Counted from the first letter of the stretch, positions 1 to 9,453 are shown. The stretch is 64,000 nt of DNA from Sphingomonas parva (ex Maeng et al. 2020) (GCF_004564275.1 NZ_SPDV01000001.1:124001-188000); one strand, 5' to 3'. The notes: generated from the letters alone by a model not told the origin. Made by a program: numbers and translations.

Positions 1-241
1 GCTTCGCTCGCTCGCCAAGACCAACCGGATGGTCTGCGTCGAGGAGGGCTGGCCGGTCTGCTCGATCTCCTCGGAGATCATGGCGACCGCCATGGAGGAA
101 GGGTTCGACGATCTCGATGCCCCGGTGCTCCGCGTCACCGACGAGGACGTCCCGCTTCCTTACGCGGCCAATCTCGAGCGCATGGCGCTGATCGACGTCG
201 ACAAGGTCGTCGCGGCGGCGCGGAAGGTCTGCTACCGCTGA
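1..241 (+). CDS. pdhB: Pyruvate dehydrogenase E1 component subunit beta, C-terminal end (partial)
   Basis: Only the last 79 codons are in the window, read in the frame starting at base 2; the start lies upstream. The visible part carries the E1-beta C-terminal (transketolase C) signature: VCVEEGWPV near the beginning, [19 protein letters not shown], then [16 protein letters not shown] and a C-terminal helix. In the family this domain helps form the E1 heterotetramer and the thiamine diphosphate site of the pyruvate dehydrogenase complex, which feeds acetyl-CoA to the TCA cycle. The usual partner pdhA would lie to the left. The next gene starts 49 bases after the stop. Confidence 0.93.
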   Translation, partial: LRSLAKTNRMVCVEEGWPVCSISSEIMATAMEEGFDDLDAPVLRVTDEDVPLPYAANLERMALIDVDKVVAAARKVCYR

Positions 242-290
242 GAATGCCCGTTCGAAGCTGAACGGGCTTACCGGACGAAGGGGCGGCGCG

Positions 291-986
291 ATGCGTCGCC
301 CCGACGTCTTTCTGGCGTCGGAACGGACCATGGCTGACCTCGACCGCGACCGGCTGCTTGCGCTGAGCTACATCGCCCTGCCGGAGCGGCTGGCGGTCGA
401 GGCGCTGTGGCGGCTCGATCTGGCCCTGGGCGCTGTGCTGGCTGGCGGCCGCGATGCGATGCTGAGCCGGATCAAGCTCGCCTGGTGGCGGGAATCGCTC
501 GAAAGGCTCGACCGCGAGCCTCCACCGGCCGAGCCGGCGCTCCAGGCTGCCGCGGAGCATCTCCTCCCGCGCGGCCTCAGCGGCGCCGAGCTCTCCGCGA
601 TGGAGGGCGGGTGGGCTGCGCTGCTCGACCCGGAGGTGCTGGGGGACGAGGAGATCGAACTTTATGCCGCCGAGCGCGGCGGACGGCTGTTCGGCTACAG
701 CGCCCGCCTGCTCGGCGTCGGGGATTGGCAGGCCGCCCAGATTGCGGGCGAAGCCTGGGCGCTGGTCGATCTCGCGCGGCACAGCGCCAATCAGCCGGAC
801 GCCGAGACCGCGCTCGCCGCCGCCAGAACGCGGTTCACCGCCGAGCGCTGGCCATCGCGCCTGCGCCCGCTCGGAATGCTTGCTGCGCTCGCCCGCCGCG
901 ACGCGGAGGCGGAGCGGCGCTGGGAAGAGCCGGGCGCGCCGCGCCGGATGATGCGCATGCTGCGCCATCGCCTCACCGGGCGCTGA
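291..986 (+). CDS. Squalene/phytoene synthase family-like protein (short form)
   Basis: The 231-residue protein resembles squalene/phytoene synthase (trans-isoprenyl diphosphate synthase HH) proteins: an early LALSYIALPERLAVEALW segment, a WWRESLERLD motif, and the pattern AAERGGRLFGYSARLLG in the middle. It is shorter than true phytoene synthases (about 280-300 aa) and I do not see two clear DxxxD motifs, so catalysis is doubtful. It may be the NDUFAF6-like branch of the fold, which has non-enzymatic relatives. An alternative ATG at 330 (MADLDRDRL) fits the family N-terminus as well; the start at 291 has GAAGGGG upstream. It follows pdhB and precedes the EF-hand gene. Confidence 0.7.
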   Translation: MRRPDVFLASERTMADLDRDRLLALSYIALPERLAVEALWRLDLALGAVLAGGRDAMLSRIKLAWWRESLERLDREPPPAEPALQAAAEHLLPRGLSGAELSAMEGGWAALLDPEVLGDEEIELYAAERGGRLFGYSARLLGVGDWQAAQIAGEAWALVDLARHSANQPDAETALAAARTRFTAERWPSRLRPLGMLAALARRDAEAERRWEEPGAPRRMMRMLRHRLTGR

Positions 987-1112
987 GCCGCGCACGAAGA
1001 CGTGCGACCGAAATTGGTTTATCCTCGCGACTGAAGACGGACCTTTCGGGGTCCCATGCCGCTGCGGACGGGCGCCCGAGCCCTCCGATGCGGCCTCGGG
1101 CGGGAGAAATCC

Positions 1113-1571
1113 ATGCTTCGCTTCGTCGTCGTTGCCGCGTCCGCACTTCTCTTCGTCCTCGCCGGCTTCTTTCTGTGGAAGGGCCGTGCGCAAGGTGACG
1201 ATCCGATCCCCCGGCCGCCCGAAGCCGCCGCCGCCGCCGCGGCGTCTCCAGCCAAGGACGAGGAAGCGGCGCCATCCGGCAGCCCGCCGGCCGCGGCGGA
1301 GAAGAGCAGGGAGGAGAAGAGGTTCGGCCGTGCCGACAAGGACAAGAACGGCCGCATCACGCTCGAGGAATTGTATCAGCCGCGCCGCAAGGCGTTCGCG
1401 AAGCTCGACGCCAACCGCGACGGGCGGCTGAGCTTCGAGGAATGGGCGACGAGCACGTCGGAGAAATTTGCCAAGGCGGATTCGGATCGCTCCGCCTGGC
1501 TCAGCCCTGCCGAATTCGCCTCCACCAAGCCGAAGACCAAGGCGCGGCCGAAGCCGGCCTGCAGCTGCTGA
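1113..1571 (+). CDS. Membrane-anchored EF-hand calcium-binding protein
   Basis: This 152-residue protein begins with an uncleaved-type signal or transmembrane helix (about residues 4-22, FVVVAASALLFVLAGFFLW). A Pro/Ala/Glu-rich linker follows. Then come two canonical EF-hand loops, DKDKNGRITLEE and DANRDGRLSFEE, and a third degenerate loop beginning DSDRSAWLS. It ends in a basic tail with CSC. The ATG at 1113 is preferred over an upstream in-frame one because GGGAGAAA sits just before it and the signal segment starts there. Such proteins are common in sphingomonads and are presumed periplasmic calcium binders. The specific role is unknown. Confidence 0.8.
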   Translation: MLRFVVVAASALLFVLAGFFLWKGRAQGDDPIPRPPEAAAAAAASPAKDEEAAPSGSPPAAAEKSREEKRFGRADKDKNGRITLEELYQPRRKAFAKLDANRDGRLSFEEWATSTSEKFAKADSDRSAWLSPAEFASTKPKTKARPKPACSC

Positions 1572-1589
1572 AGGCGCAGCCTCCAGCAG

Positions 1590-2033
1590 TCATTCCGGTG
1601 GGTCGGTGCCGTCCAGGCCGCGCGTATCCGGGCGGAAGCGATCGTGCCGCGGCAAATCGTCGCCGGGATCGAACCAGCCGATCCGGCTGGCCCAGAAGAT
1701 GTGGAAGCCGGGCGCTACCGCCTCGGGCCGATCGAGAGTGGCGACGCTGAAATCGACCGTCTCGGGTTGATGGTCGACCTCCATGGTGAACGGGGTGCCG
1801 CACGCGCCGCAGAAACGGCGATAGCCGAAGCTGCTCGAGGCGAAGCGGCGCACGTTGTCTGCGCCCTGGGTGAAGACGAAATCCCCGTGCGGTACGCTGG
1901 CGAAGACCATGGCCGGCGCCCCGGAGTTCAGCTGGCAGGTGCGGCAATGGCACCAGCCCGTGTCGAATGGTGCGCTGGTCAGTTGGTATCGCACGGCGCC
2001 GCAGGCGCATCGTCCGGTCAGGGGCTCGGCCAT
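1590..2033 (-). CDS. GFA (CENP-V/glutathione-dependent formaldehyde-activating enzyme-like) family protein
   Basis: The 147-residue protein has the GFA fold's zinc ligands: CACGAV near the N-terminus (residues 8-11), CHCRTCQ around 28-33, and CGACGTPF near 75. The structural family binds zinc through these cysteines. Some members act on S-hydroxymethylglutathione, but most are uncharacterised and formaldehyde chemistry should not be assumed. It is a single-domain, full-length gene convergent with the EF-hand gene (18-bp gap) and divergent from secA. The 143-bp region between it and secA must hold promoters for both. Confidence 0.85.
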   Translation of the reverse strand: MAEPLTGRCACGAVRYQLTSAPFDTGWCHCRTCQLNSGAPAMVFASVPHGDFVFTQGADNVRRFASSSFGYRRFCGACGTPFTMEVDHQPETVDFSVATLDRPEAVAPGFHIFWASRIGWFDPGDDLPRHDRFRPDTRGLDGTDPPE

Positions 2034-2176
2034 GTCCCTGGCTAGGCCGCACGCGCGACCCGCGTCAATTGACTTGGTCTGGGGCCAACCCTACATCGCC
2101 AGCGAAGTTGCAAGGGGGGCGGCGAGCAGGCCGCGACTTGCGCCTGGTTCGCATTCAAGAAGATTAGGATCGCCCC

Positions 2177-4915
2177 ATGTTTGGCGGATTTGCCAAAGCC
2201 ATTTTCGGATCGTCCAACGACCGCTACGTTCGCTCGCTGCGCAAGATCGTCGACCGCATCAACGGCTTCGAGCCGACCATCTCCGCGATGACCGACGAGG
2301 AGCTGCGCAGCCAGACGGCGATCTTCCGCCAACGGCTCGCCGACGGCCAGGAGCTGGACGAACTGCTCCCGGAGGCGTTCGCGACCGTCCGCGAAGCCGC
2401 CAAGCGCGTGCTCGGCCAGCGGCATTACGACGTCCAGATGATCGGCGGCATCGTGCTCCATCGCGGCGAGATCGCCGAGATGCGGACCGGCGAGGGCAAA
2501 ACGCTGGTGGCGACCCTCGCCACCTACCTCAACGCTCTCGAAGGGAAGGGCGTCCACGTCGTCACCGTGAACGACTATCTCGCCCGCCGCGATGCGGACT
2601 GGATGGGTCAGGTCTACCGCTTCCTCGGCATGACCGTCGGCGTGATCGTTCCCAACCTGACCGACCATCAGCGCCGGATGGCCTATGCCTCGGACATCAC
2701 CTACGCCACGAACAACGAGCTCGGCTTCGACTATCTGCGCGACAACATGAAGTACGAGCGCACGGCGATGGTCCAGCGCCCCTTCAACTTCGCGATCGTC
2801 GACGAGGTCGATTCGATCCTGATCGACGAGGCGCGGACCCCGCTGATCATCTCGGGCCCTACCGACGACAAGTCCGAGCTCTATCTCTCCGTCGATGCTC
2901 TGGTGAAGACGCTCGATCCGGTAGATTACGAGGTCGATCAGAAGCAGCGCTCGGTCGTGCTCACCGAGGACGGTACCGAGAAAGCCGAGCGCATGCTTGA
3001 GGAAGCGGGCCTGCTCGTCGGCTCGAACCTCTACGATTTCGAGAACACGCTCGTCGTCCACCATCTGAACCAGGCGCTGCGCGCCAACGTCATGTTCAAG
3101 CGCGATACCGATTATATCGTGCAGGACGGCAAGGTGGTGATCATCGACGAGTTCACCGGCCGCAAGATGGAAGGGCGCCGCTGGTCCGAGGGCCTGCACC
3201 AGGCCGTCGAGGCCAAGGAAGGGGTCAACATCGAGCCCGAGAACCAGACGCTCGCCTCGATCACCTTCCAGAACTATTTCCGCCTCTACCCCAAGCTCGG
3301 CGGCATGACCGGTACCGCGGCCACCGAGGCGGCAGAATTCTACGACATCTACAAGATGAACGTCGTCACCATCCCGACCCATGTGCCGGTCCAGCGCGTC
3401 GACGACGACGAGTTCTACAAGAACCAGAACGACAAGTTCGCCGCGATCACCAAGGCGATCAAGGAGAAGCAGGCGACCGGCCAGCCGGTCCTCGTCGGCA
3501 CCGTCTCGATCGAGAAATCGGAGCTGCTCGCCAAATACCTCCAGCAGGAAGGCGTGCCGCACGAGATCCTGAACGCCCTCTATCACGAGCGCGAGGCCCA
3601 TATCGTCGCCCAGGCGGGCCGGCTCGGCGCCGTCACCATCGCCACCAACATGGCCGGCCGCGGGACCGACATCCAGCTCGGCGGCAACGTCGAGTTCCGG
3701 GTCAATGACGAGCTCGCCGAGATGGAGGAAGGGCCGGAGCGGGACGCCGCGATCGAGCGGATCACCCGCGAGGTCGCCGAGGAGAAGGAGCGGGTGCTCG
3801 CCGCCGGCGGCCTGTTCGTGCTCGGCACCGAGCGCCACGAGAGCCGCCGCATCGACAACCAGCTACGCGGCCGCTCGGGCCGCCAGGGCGATCCGGGCCT
3901 CAGCCGCTTCTACCTCTCGCTCGACGATGATCTGCTGCGCATCTTCGGGCCGCAGACGATGTTCGCGCGCCTGATGAACAAGAACCTGGAGGACGGCGAG
4001 GCGATCGTCAGCCCCTGGATCTCGAAGGCCATCGAGACCGCGCAGAAGAAGGTCGAGGCGCGCAATTACGACATCCGCAAGCAGGTCGTCGAATATGACG
4101 ACGTGATGAACGATCAGCGCAAGGTGATCTACGAGCAGCGCGCCGACATTATGGACGCCGAGACGATCGGCGACGTGGTCGAGGACATGCGGGCCGAGAC
4201 GGTCAACGCGATCGTCGGCGAGGCCTGCCCGCCGAACACCTATCCCGAGCAATGGGACATCGCGCACCTCAAGACCCGGCTCGCCGACGTCTTCGGTCTG
4301 GAGCCGCCGGTCGAGGCGTGGATGGAGGAAGAGGCGGTCGATCCGGAGACCTTCGTGCAGCGCGTCCAAGCACTCGCCGACGCCCAGATCGAGGAGAAGA
4401 AGGGGCAGATCCCGCCGGAGAGCTTCATCCAGGTCGAGAAGTCGATCCTGCTCCAGTCGCTCGATCATCACTGGAAAGAGCATCTCGCGATGCTCGACGC
4501 GCTACGCCAGGTTATCCACCTGCGGGCTTATGCGCAGAAGAAGCCGATCGACGAGTATAAGCGCGAGGCTTTCCAGCAGTTCGAGCGCATGCTGATCGCC
4601 ATTCGCGAGGACGTCACCCGCACGCTCGCGCTGGCGACCTTCACGATGCAGCAGCCCGAGCCGCCGGCCTATCCGGAGTTCCCGGACCTGCCCGACTTCA
4701 TCACCCATCATATCGATCCGCTGACCGGCGACGACGATACGGCGGACCTGGACGCTGCCAGCGGCAACGTGCTGTCGCGCCTGCCGCCGCTGCAGATCGA
4801 GCGGTCTGCGCTTCCGCAAGGCGTCGATGTGGCGGAGGCGCCGGTCAGCCGCAATGCGCCGTGCCCGTGCGGATCGGGGCTCAAGTTCAAACACTGTCAC
4901 GGCCAGCTCGCCTGA
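2177..4915 (+). CDS. secA: Protein translocase ATPase subunit SecA
   Basis: SecA drives post-translational export of unfolded preproteins through SecYEG by ATP hydrolysis. The 912-residue product is of normal length. It has the NBD1 Walker A MRTGEGKT (about 102-109) and the Walker B/DEAD-type segment [16 protein letters not shown]. The preprotein-binding insert and NBD2 follow, the latter with [14 protein letters not shown] and the arginine-finger region [16 protein letters not shown]. The helical scaffold comes next, and a C-terminal zinc-binding SEC-C tail, [14 protein letters not shown]. The Cys-Cys-Cys-His tail is intact, as in forms that bind SecB. It is monocistronic; a strong hairpin follows the stop. 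Confidence 0.99.
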   Translation: MFGGFAKAIFGSSNDRYVRSLRKIVDRINGFEPTISAMTDEELRSQTAIFRQRLADGQELDELLPEAFATVREAAKRVLGQRHYDVQMIGGIVLHRGEIAEMRTGEGKTLVATLATYLNALEGKGVHVVTVNDYLARRDADWMGQVYRFLGMTVGVIVPNLTDHQRRMAYASDITYATNNELGFDYLRDNMKYERTAMVQRPFNFAIVDEVDSILIDEARTPLIISGPTDDKSELYLSVDALVKTLDPVDYEVDQKQRSVVLTEDGTEKAERMLEEAGLLVGSNLYDFENTLVVHHLNQALRANVMFKRDTDYIVQDGKVVIIDEFTGRKMEGRRWSEGLHQAVEAKEGVNIEPENQTLASITFQNYFRLYPKLGGMTGTAATEAAEFYDIYKMNVVTIPTHVPVQRVDDDEFYKNQNDKFAAITKAIKEKQATGQPVLVGTVSIEKSELLAKYLQQEGVPHEILNALYHEREAHIVAQAGRLGAVTIATNMAGRGTDIQLGGNVEFRVNDELAEMEEGPERDAAIERITREVAEEKERVLAAGGLFVLGTERHESRRIDNQLRGRSGRQGDPGLSRFYLSLDDDLLRIFGPQTMFARLMNKNLEDGEAIVSPWISKAIETAQKKVEARNYDIRKQVVEYDDVMNDQRKVIYEQRADIMDAETIGDVVEDMRAETVNAIVGEACPPNTYPEQWDIAHLKTRLADVFGLEPPVEAWMEEEAVDPETFVQRVQALADAQIEEKKGQIPPESFIQVEKSILLQSLDHHWKEHLAMLDALRQVIHLRAYAQKKPIDEYKREAFQQFERMLIAIREDVTRTLALATFTMQQPEPPAYPEFPDLPDFITHHIDPLTGDDDTADLDAASGNVLSRLPPLQIERSALPQGVDVAEAPVSRNAPCPCGSGLKFKHCHGQLA

Positions 4916-4940
4916 GCCGAGCCTCCGGGCCAAGAAAAGG

Positions 4941-4970
4941 GGCCGGTGCGGACTGCCGCACCGGCCCTTC
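4941..4970. terminator. Bidirectional Rho-independent terminator between secA and the hemerythrin gene
   Basis: An 11-bp perfect GC-rich stem (4941-4951 with 4956-4966, loop ACTG) lies between two convergent genes. CTTCTT follows on the plus strand and A-rich sequence precedes it, so it can terminate secA on plus and the downstream-facing minus gene. Confidence 0.8.
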
Positions 4971-4990
4971 TTCGTGGCGCCAGGCGCCGA

Positions 4991-5626
4991 TCAGGCGACC
5001 TTGAAGCCTTCCTTGTTCATCATCGCCGAGAGCTTGGAATTCTGCTCGTCCGAGAGGATGTTGCGGAACGCCGGGAAGACCTCGTTTTCCTCCATCCGCA
5101 TGTGCTCCTCGAGCATCGAGCGGAAGTCGCGCACCCGCGCGAGCCATTCCGCGCTGTTCTTGGGCATGTTCTCGAGCTCGTAGAGGTAGGTCTTCACGTA
5201 GCCATGCTCGGCGGTGAGGGCGTCGGCGTCGTGGGCGCTGTTGGCCTGGCGCAGCGCCGGATAGATCACGTTCTCTTCCTCGATCGCATGCTTGGTGAGC
5301 GCGTATTTCAGCTTCATCAGCAGGTGCGAGCGCATCATCGTCTGGTTGTCGGCGGTCGCTTCGATCTTGTCGAAGATCGCCAGCGTCAGCGCGTGCTCCG
5401 TCTTCAGCGCGTCGAGCCAGTCGCCGGTCGCGCCGCTGCTCATCTGGACGAACAATTTGCGCCCGACGTTGGCGGCGATGCCGACCGCGGCGCCGGCCAT
5501 GGCCGCGCCCACCAGCACGCCGGTATTGCCGCTGCCCCAACCGAAGGCGTTCTGATTTTCACCGCTGCTCCCGCGGCTCGACGACCGCGATTTGCTGCTG
5601 CCCTTTGTCTCGCTCTTGCTTGCCAT
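4991..5626 (-). CDS. Hemerythrin (HHE cation-binding) domain protein
   Basis: The 211-residue protein has three parts. A Ser/Lys-rich N-terminal segment is followed by a Gly/Ala-rich hydrophobic stretch (about 33-52), possibly membrane-associated. The rest is an HHE hemerythrin-like four-helix domain. Putative di-iron ligands are visible as His in KTEHAL, HLLMKLKYALTKHAIEEE, TAEHGYV and LEEHMRMEENE. Family members bind O2 or act in iron, redox or nitrosative stress. The ATG at 5626 is chosen because AGGAGGACC lies immediately upstream; the frame is open for a further 100 codons, but without such a site. Confidence 0.85.
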   Translation of the reverse strand: MASKSETKGSSKSRSSSRGSSGENQNAFGWGSGNTGVLVGAAMAGAAVGIAANVGRKLFVQMSSGATGDWLDALKTEHALTLAIFDKIEATADNQTMMRSHLLMKLKYALTKHAIEEENVIYPALRQANSAHDADALTAEHGYVKTYLYELENMPKNSAEWLARVRDFRSMLEEHMRMEENEVFPAFRNILSDEQNSKLSAMMNKEGFKVA

Positions 5627-5942
5627 TTGGTCCTCCTGGTGGATGTCCCGGCTGGAACCCGCAGCGCGCGGACAATGTTCCGGCTCCGGATCGTGATCGG
5701 GAAACCGGCAAGCGCCTGAAAGCGGGGCGAATTCGCGGAGGCGGGCAGGGAAGGCGGGGTGGGTCTGCGGCAGGCCGTTCGAGGCGAGCGCCCGTCCGGC
5801 GTCGGCGGCCTCGTCGCGCGCCCAGAGACGCCGCTGCGGTCTCCGGCCACGGTCCCCGTGCGACTTCACGCCGTGTTTGTGCAGGAACAAAAAAGCCCCG
5901 GAAAACCGGGGCGATTTCGAAAACACGGGGCTGAGTGCCTGG
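5627..5942. other. Intergenic region between the hemerythrin gene and tRNA-Asn
   Basis: 316 bp without a supported gene. It contains the hemerythrin gene's Shine-Dalgarno and presumably its promoter, and the tRNA-Asn terminator at 5889-5912. Open frames across it are not supported by start signals or recognisable protein sequence. Confidence 0.6.
5889..5912 (-). terminator. Rho-independent terminator of tRNA-Asn
   Basis: On the minus strand a GCCCCGG/CCGGGGC stem with a TTTT loop is followed by a run of six T (5894-5889). It lies 30 bp downstream of the tRNA 3' end. Confidence 0.85.
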
Positions 5943-6017
5943 TGGCTCCGGCGGTAGGATTCGAACCTACGACCAACGGATTAACAGTCCGCTGCGCTAC
6001 CGCTGCGCCACGCCGGA
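5943..6017 (-). tRNA. tRNA-Asn (GTT)
   Basis: The minus-strand 75-mer begins TCCGGCG and ends CGCCGGA-G-CCA, so a 7-bp acceptor stem forms and CCA is encoded. The T arm GTAGGTTCGAATCCTAC is perfect. The anticodon stem GCGGA/TCCGT encloses the loop CTGTTAA, giving anticodon GTT (Asn). Confidence 0.97.
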
Positions 6018-6093
6018 ATGACCAAGCCTCAGCCCGTGGCGGGGCCTATGCCGCAACTTTTCCAGACGCGCAAGCGTCCCGGCCCCGGTTTTT

Positions 6094-6873
6094 TCAAGCG
6101 ATGAACTGCTCCATCGTGATCCGTTCGTCGAGCGCATGGTCGGGATCGAACAGCAGGGTGAGCTCGATGCTGCGATCGACCGACACCGCCACCGTCTCCA
6201 CCTCGCGCACCTCCAGCTGGTCGGCGACCGCCGAGACGGGACGCTTGGTCGGGTCGATCGCGCGGAACAGGATGCTGAATTCGTCGGGGATCAGCGCGCC
6301 GTGCCAGCGGCGGGGGCGGAACGGGCTGATCGGGGTCAGCGCGACGAGGTTAGAGCCGAGCGGCAGGATCGGGCCCTGGGCGGACAGATTGTAGGCGGTC
6401 GATCCTGCCGGTGTCGCCACCAGGACGCCGTCACAGACCAGTTGCGGGAGCACGACGCGATCGTTCACCGAAATCTCGATCCAGGCGGTCTGGCGCGTCT
6501 CGCGCAGCAGCGAGACCTCGTTGATCGCGGGGTGGACGATGCGCTCGCCATCGACGGTCACGGCTTCCATCCTGAGCGGCGCCACCTTGAAGGCGCGGGC
6601 GGCATCGACCCGCTCGCGCAGTCCTTCCACCTGCCATTCGTTCATCAGGAAGCCGACCGTGCCGAGATTCATGCCGAAGATCGGCAGGATGCGCCGACCC
6701 TTCAGCATGCCGTGCAGCGTGTGGAGCAGGAAACCGTCGCCGCCCAGGGCGATGATCTGCTCGGCCTCGGCCAGGGGCACGAAATTGTAGCTCCGGCGAA
6801 GCTCGGCCTCCGCCTGCTGCGCAGCCTCGGTATCCGAGGCGAGAAGGGCGGTGGGTCTTTCCGCGGCTGTCAT
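6094..6873 (-). CDS. nadK: NAD kinase
   Basis: This enzyme phosphorylates NAD to NADP with ATP in the cytoplasm. The 259-residue protein has the catalytic GGDG motif at 44-47, the GMNLGTVGFLMN segment, NE(V) in HPAINEVSLL, and the CDGVLVATPAGSTAYNLSA substrate-binding segment. These are all diagnostic of the bacterial NAD kinase fold. Length is in the normal range, with the compact N-terminus typical of alphaproteobacterial forms. It lies between tRNA-Asn and the divergent EAL-domain gene. Confidence 0.97.
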   Translation of the reverse strand: MTAAERPTALLASDTEAAQQAEAELRRSYNFVPLAEAEQIIALGGDGFLLHTLHGMLKGRRILPIFGMNLGTVGFLMNEWQVEGLRERVDAARAFKVAPLRMEAVTVDGERIVHPAINEVSLLRETRQTAWIEISVNDRVVLPQLVCDGVLVATPAGSTAYNLSAQGPILPLGSNLVALTPISPFRPRRWHGALIPDEFSILFRAIDPTKRPVSAVADQLEVREVETVAVSVDRSIELTLLFDPDHALDERITMEQFIA

Positions 6874-7012
6874 CGCCCGTCTTGCTAGTGGGTGCGCCCT
6901 GCCACGGCAAGCCAGGTGTCCCAGAACGAATCGCCCGATCTAAACCGATTGTTGAGGGCCCGAGCCGAGAGTAGAGCAAGGCCCGATGGATCGGGGGGAC
7001 AGGAGGTTGGGA

Positions 7013-9055
7013 ATGCGGGCTGCGGGCGGTTCTGCGCCGCTGTACATCCTGTCCTTCCGCCACCGCGACGAGCTCACGGCCACCGCCGAACGCGCGGGCT
7101 GGCAGCCGATCGCCGCGCGGCGCGCCGACAATGCCGAGAGCCGCTTCATCTCCTCCGGCTCGGCGGTCTGCGTCGTCGATGCCCGCGGCGCGCTCGCCGA
7201 AGGCCAGGATGCGGTGCGTTCGCTCGCAGATCCGGTCGAAGCCAATGCCGCCGCCTTGCTCGTCCTCCTGTCGCGAACCGACGAGGACGCGCTCGAGGAC
7301 CTGTTCGCGCGCGGCGCCACCCACTTCCTGGTCAGCCCGTTCAGCGAGCAGCAGTTCCTCCAGGCGGTCCAGTTCGCCCAGCGCCATGCCGAGCGGGTCG
7401 GCGGCGGCCGCCGCGGGCGTCGCCGCGACGCCGTTTCGGCGGACGGGGCGTCCTGGCGCTGGCAGCCCGGCTCCTCGACCGTCGAGCTCAGCCCGGCGCT
7501 TGCCCGCCGGGCCGGCCTGGGCGAGGAGCAGGGGCAGCGGATCAGCCTGATGGAGCTGTTCCGCAAGCTCGACGCCGACGGCCGCCGCGCGGCGCGGGGC
7601 GCGGTCGATCGCCTGCTCGCCACCGGCCAGTCGACGGCGTTCGCCCATTCCGACCTGGCGGCCGAGAGCGCAGGGGGCGGCACCCGGCTCGCGCATCATA
7701 TGCGGGTGGACGATGCCGGCGTGGTCGGGCGGACCGAGGCCATTCTCGCGCCCGAGGGCGCCGCGGCGGCCTCGGGGCGCGATCCGCTGACCGGGCTGAG
7801 GAGCGCGCGCGAGGCGCGGAGCTGGATCGAGCGGCAGCTCGCGTCCGGCGCCGAGGGCCCGCAGCCGTCGCTCATCCTGCTGCTGCTCAGCGTCAGCCGG
7901 TTCGACGCGATCAACGCCGCCTTCGGGCGGGCGATCGGGGACGACGTGCTGCAGGCCGCCGCCCGCCGGATCGAGCGGTCGGTCGATCCGGATGGGCGGA
8001 CCCGCCTGGTCGCCCGCATCGCCGGGGCGGAGTTCGCGGTGCTGCTCGGGGCGCCCGCCGGCCTCGCCGAGGGACGCTTCCTCGCCGGCCAATTGGTCGA
8101 GGCGACGGCGCGTCCGTTCATGTCGGGCGATCACGTCGTGACGCTCGGCAGCCGGATCGGCGTGGTTGCGGCCGAGCCGGGCGACGACGCCGCGAGCCTC
8201 CTCCGCCGCGGCAGCGCCGCCCTCGCCGAAGCCAAGGCGGCGGAGGCCGCGCCGATCCGCGTGCTCGATTCGGATGCCGCGAACGACAGCGCGCGCGGCG
8301 ACCGGCTCGAGATCGACCTGCGGCGCGCGCTCGACCAGGACGAAATCGAGATCCTGTTCCAGCCGCAGATCGCGATCGCGACCGGACGCGTGGTCGGCGC
8401 CGAGGCCCTGGCCCGCTGGCGCCACCCGCAATTCGGCGAGCTCGGCGCCGTCACCCTGTTCAGCGTCGCCGAACGCTCCGATTACCTCGTCCAGCTCTCC
8501 GATCACGTCCAGCGCAAGGCGATCGCCTCCGCCGCCGCTTGGCCGGACGCGCTCTCCGCGCTTCGCCTCGCGGTCAACATCACCGCCGCCGACATCGTCC
8601 GCCCGAATTTCGCCGATCAGTTCGTTCGTCTCGTGACCGAGACGGGCTTTCCTGCCGAGCGGTTGACGGTCGAGGTGACCGAAGGGGGGCTGATCGAGGA
8701 TCTCGGCGCCGCCGGCAATCTGCTCGCGGGCCTGCGCCAGCACGGCTTCCGGGTCGCGATCGACGATTTCGGCACCGGCTATTCGAGCCTCGCCTATCTC
8801 AAGGCCCTGCCGCTCGATTATCTCAAGATCGACAAGAAGCTGGTCGAGGACATCAGCGGCTCGCCGCGGGACCGCATCGTCGTGCGCAGCGTCATCGACA
8901 TGGCGCGTTCACTCGGCCTCGGCGTCGTCGCCGAAGGGGTCGAAACCGAGGAGCAGCTCGCGCTGCTCGCGCGCGAAGGCTGCAACCTCTACCAGGGCTT
9001 CCTCTGCTCGCCGCCGGTCGACGTGGAATCCCTGGCGATGCTGGCGCGTCCCTGA
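7013..9055 (+). CDS. EAL-domain c-di-GMP phosphodiesterase with degenerate GGDEF and receiver-like N-terminus
   Basis: The 680-residue predicted cytoplasmic protein has three modules. Residues about 5-125 look like a receiver fold (VVDARG, LLVLLSRTDED, GATHFLVSPFSEQQF). Residues about 250-400 are a GGDEF domain whose signature is AGAEF near 337, so cyclase activity is unlikely. Residues about 425-675 are an EAL domain with EALARWRHP, VNIT, EVTEG, DDFGTGYSSLAYLK, LKIDKKLV, AEGVET and YQGF, so metal and catalytic residues look intact. It should hydrolyse c-di-GMP to pGpG. The ATG at 7013 is chosen because AGGAGG ends 6 bases before it; another ATG at 6986 has none. The stop overlaps the next start (TGATG). 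Confidence 0.92.
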   Translation: MRAAGGSAPLYILSFRHRDELTATAERAGWQPIAARRADNAESRFISSGSAVCVVDARGALAEGQDAVRSLADPVEANAAALLVLLSRTDEDALEDLFARGATHFLVSPFSEQQFLQAVQFAQRHAERVGGGRRGRRRDAVSADGASWRWQPGSSTVELSPALARRAGLGEEQGQRISLMELFRKLDADGRRAARGAVDRLLATGQSTAFAHSDLAAESAGGGTRLAHHMRVDDAGVVGRTEAILAPEGAAAASGRDPLTGLRSAREARSWIERQLASGAEGPQPSLILLLLSVSRFDAINAAFGRAIGDDVLQAAARRIERSVDPDGRTRLVARIAGAEFAVLLGAPAGLAEGRFLAGQLVEATARPFMSGDHVVTLGSRIGVVAAEPGDDAASLLRRGSAALAEAKAAEAAPIRVLDSDAANDSARGDRLEIDLRRALDQDEIEILFQPQIAIATGRVVGAEALARWRHPQFGELGAVTLFSVAERSDYLVQLSDHVQRKAIASAAAWPDALSALRLAVNITAADIVRPNFADQFVRLVTETGFPAERLTVEVTEGGLIEDLGAAGNLLAGLRQHGFRVAIDDFGTGYSSLAYLKALPLDYLKIDKKLVEDISGSPRDRIVVRSVIDMARSLGLGVVAEGVETEEQLALLAREGCNLYQGFLCSPPVDVESLAMLARP

Positions 9056-9453
9056 TGGCCGATGGGCCGCTCAACCTCAGCGGTCTGTGGATGGGGCGCT
9101 TTGCCTATCCTGCTGGAGCCGGGCCGACGACGCCGTTCCTCGCGCGGATCGAGGATGACGGCGGCGCGCTCTCCGGCACGATCATCGAGCCCAACACGAT
9201 GGGCCTGTCGAGCGACAGTCTGGAGGCGGTGCTCCGCGGCAGCCGCACCGGAACTGTCATCGATTTCATCAAGGTCTATGACGGCGCGAGCGATGCCGCC
9301 CACGCCGTCGATTACGTCGGCCGCGTCTCGGGAGACGGCAATACGGTCAGCGGCGTATGGAGTCTCGTGCAGCTCGACGGCACCTTCGAGATGCACCGCG
9401 AGGCGGTGTGGGAAGAGCAGGAGGGGCAGGAAGCCGAGGTGGTGAGTCTCTAG
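9055..9453 (+). CDS. Hypothetical protein, translationally coupled to the EAL gene
   Basis: The 132-residue protein is not one I can assign. Its start ATG shares two bases with the stop of the phosphodiesterase gene (TGATG), so it is probably translated by coupling. The sequence is rich in alternating beta-type segments (LSGLWMGRF, GALSGTIIEPN, VDYVGRVSGDGN, TVSGVWSLVQLDG), consistent with a small beta-barrel or lipocalin-like fold. There is no signal peptide or membrane segment. The context suggests a soluble partner or accessory of the c-di-GMP protein, but that is inference from gene order alone. Confidence 0.75.
   Translation: MADGPLNLSGLWMGRFAYPAGAGPTTPFLARIEDDGGALSGTIIEPNTMGLSSDSLEAVLRGSRTGTVIDFIKVYDGASDAAHAVDYVGRVSGDGNTVSGVWSLVQLDGTFEMHREAVWEEQEGQEAEVVSL

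Noticed and set aside
2042-3838. 598-codon open frame antisense to secA
   Set aside because: Codon structure of a high-GC gene leaves its opposite strand open. The translated sequence is Leu/Gly/Asp-rich without domains, and secA is certain.
5943-6017. Integrated element using tRNA-Asn as attachment site
   Set aside because: No integrase, no repeat of the tRNA 3' end and ordinary housekeeping genes on both sides.
6431-8743. 770-codon open frame antisense to the EAL gene
   Set aside because: Shadow of the real gene; no recognisable motif, and its last part is only an out-of-frame reading of nadK.
7013-9055. Active diguanylate cyclase
   Set aside because: The GGDEF signature reads AGAEF, so the active site is degenerate.
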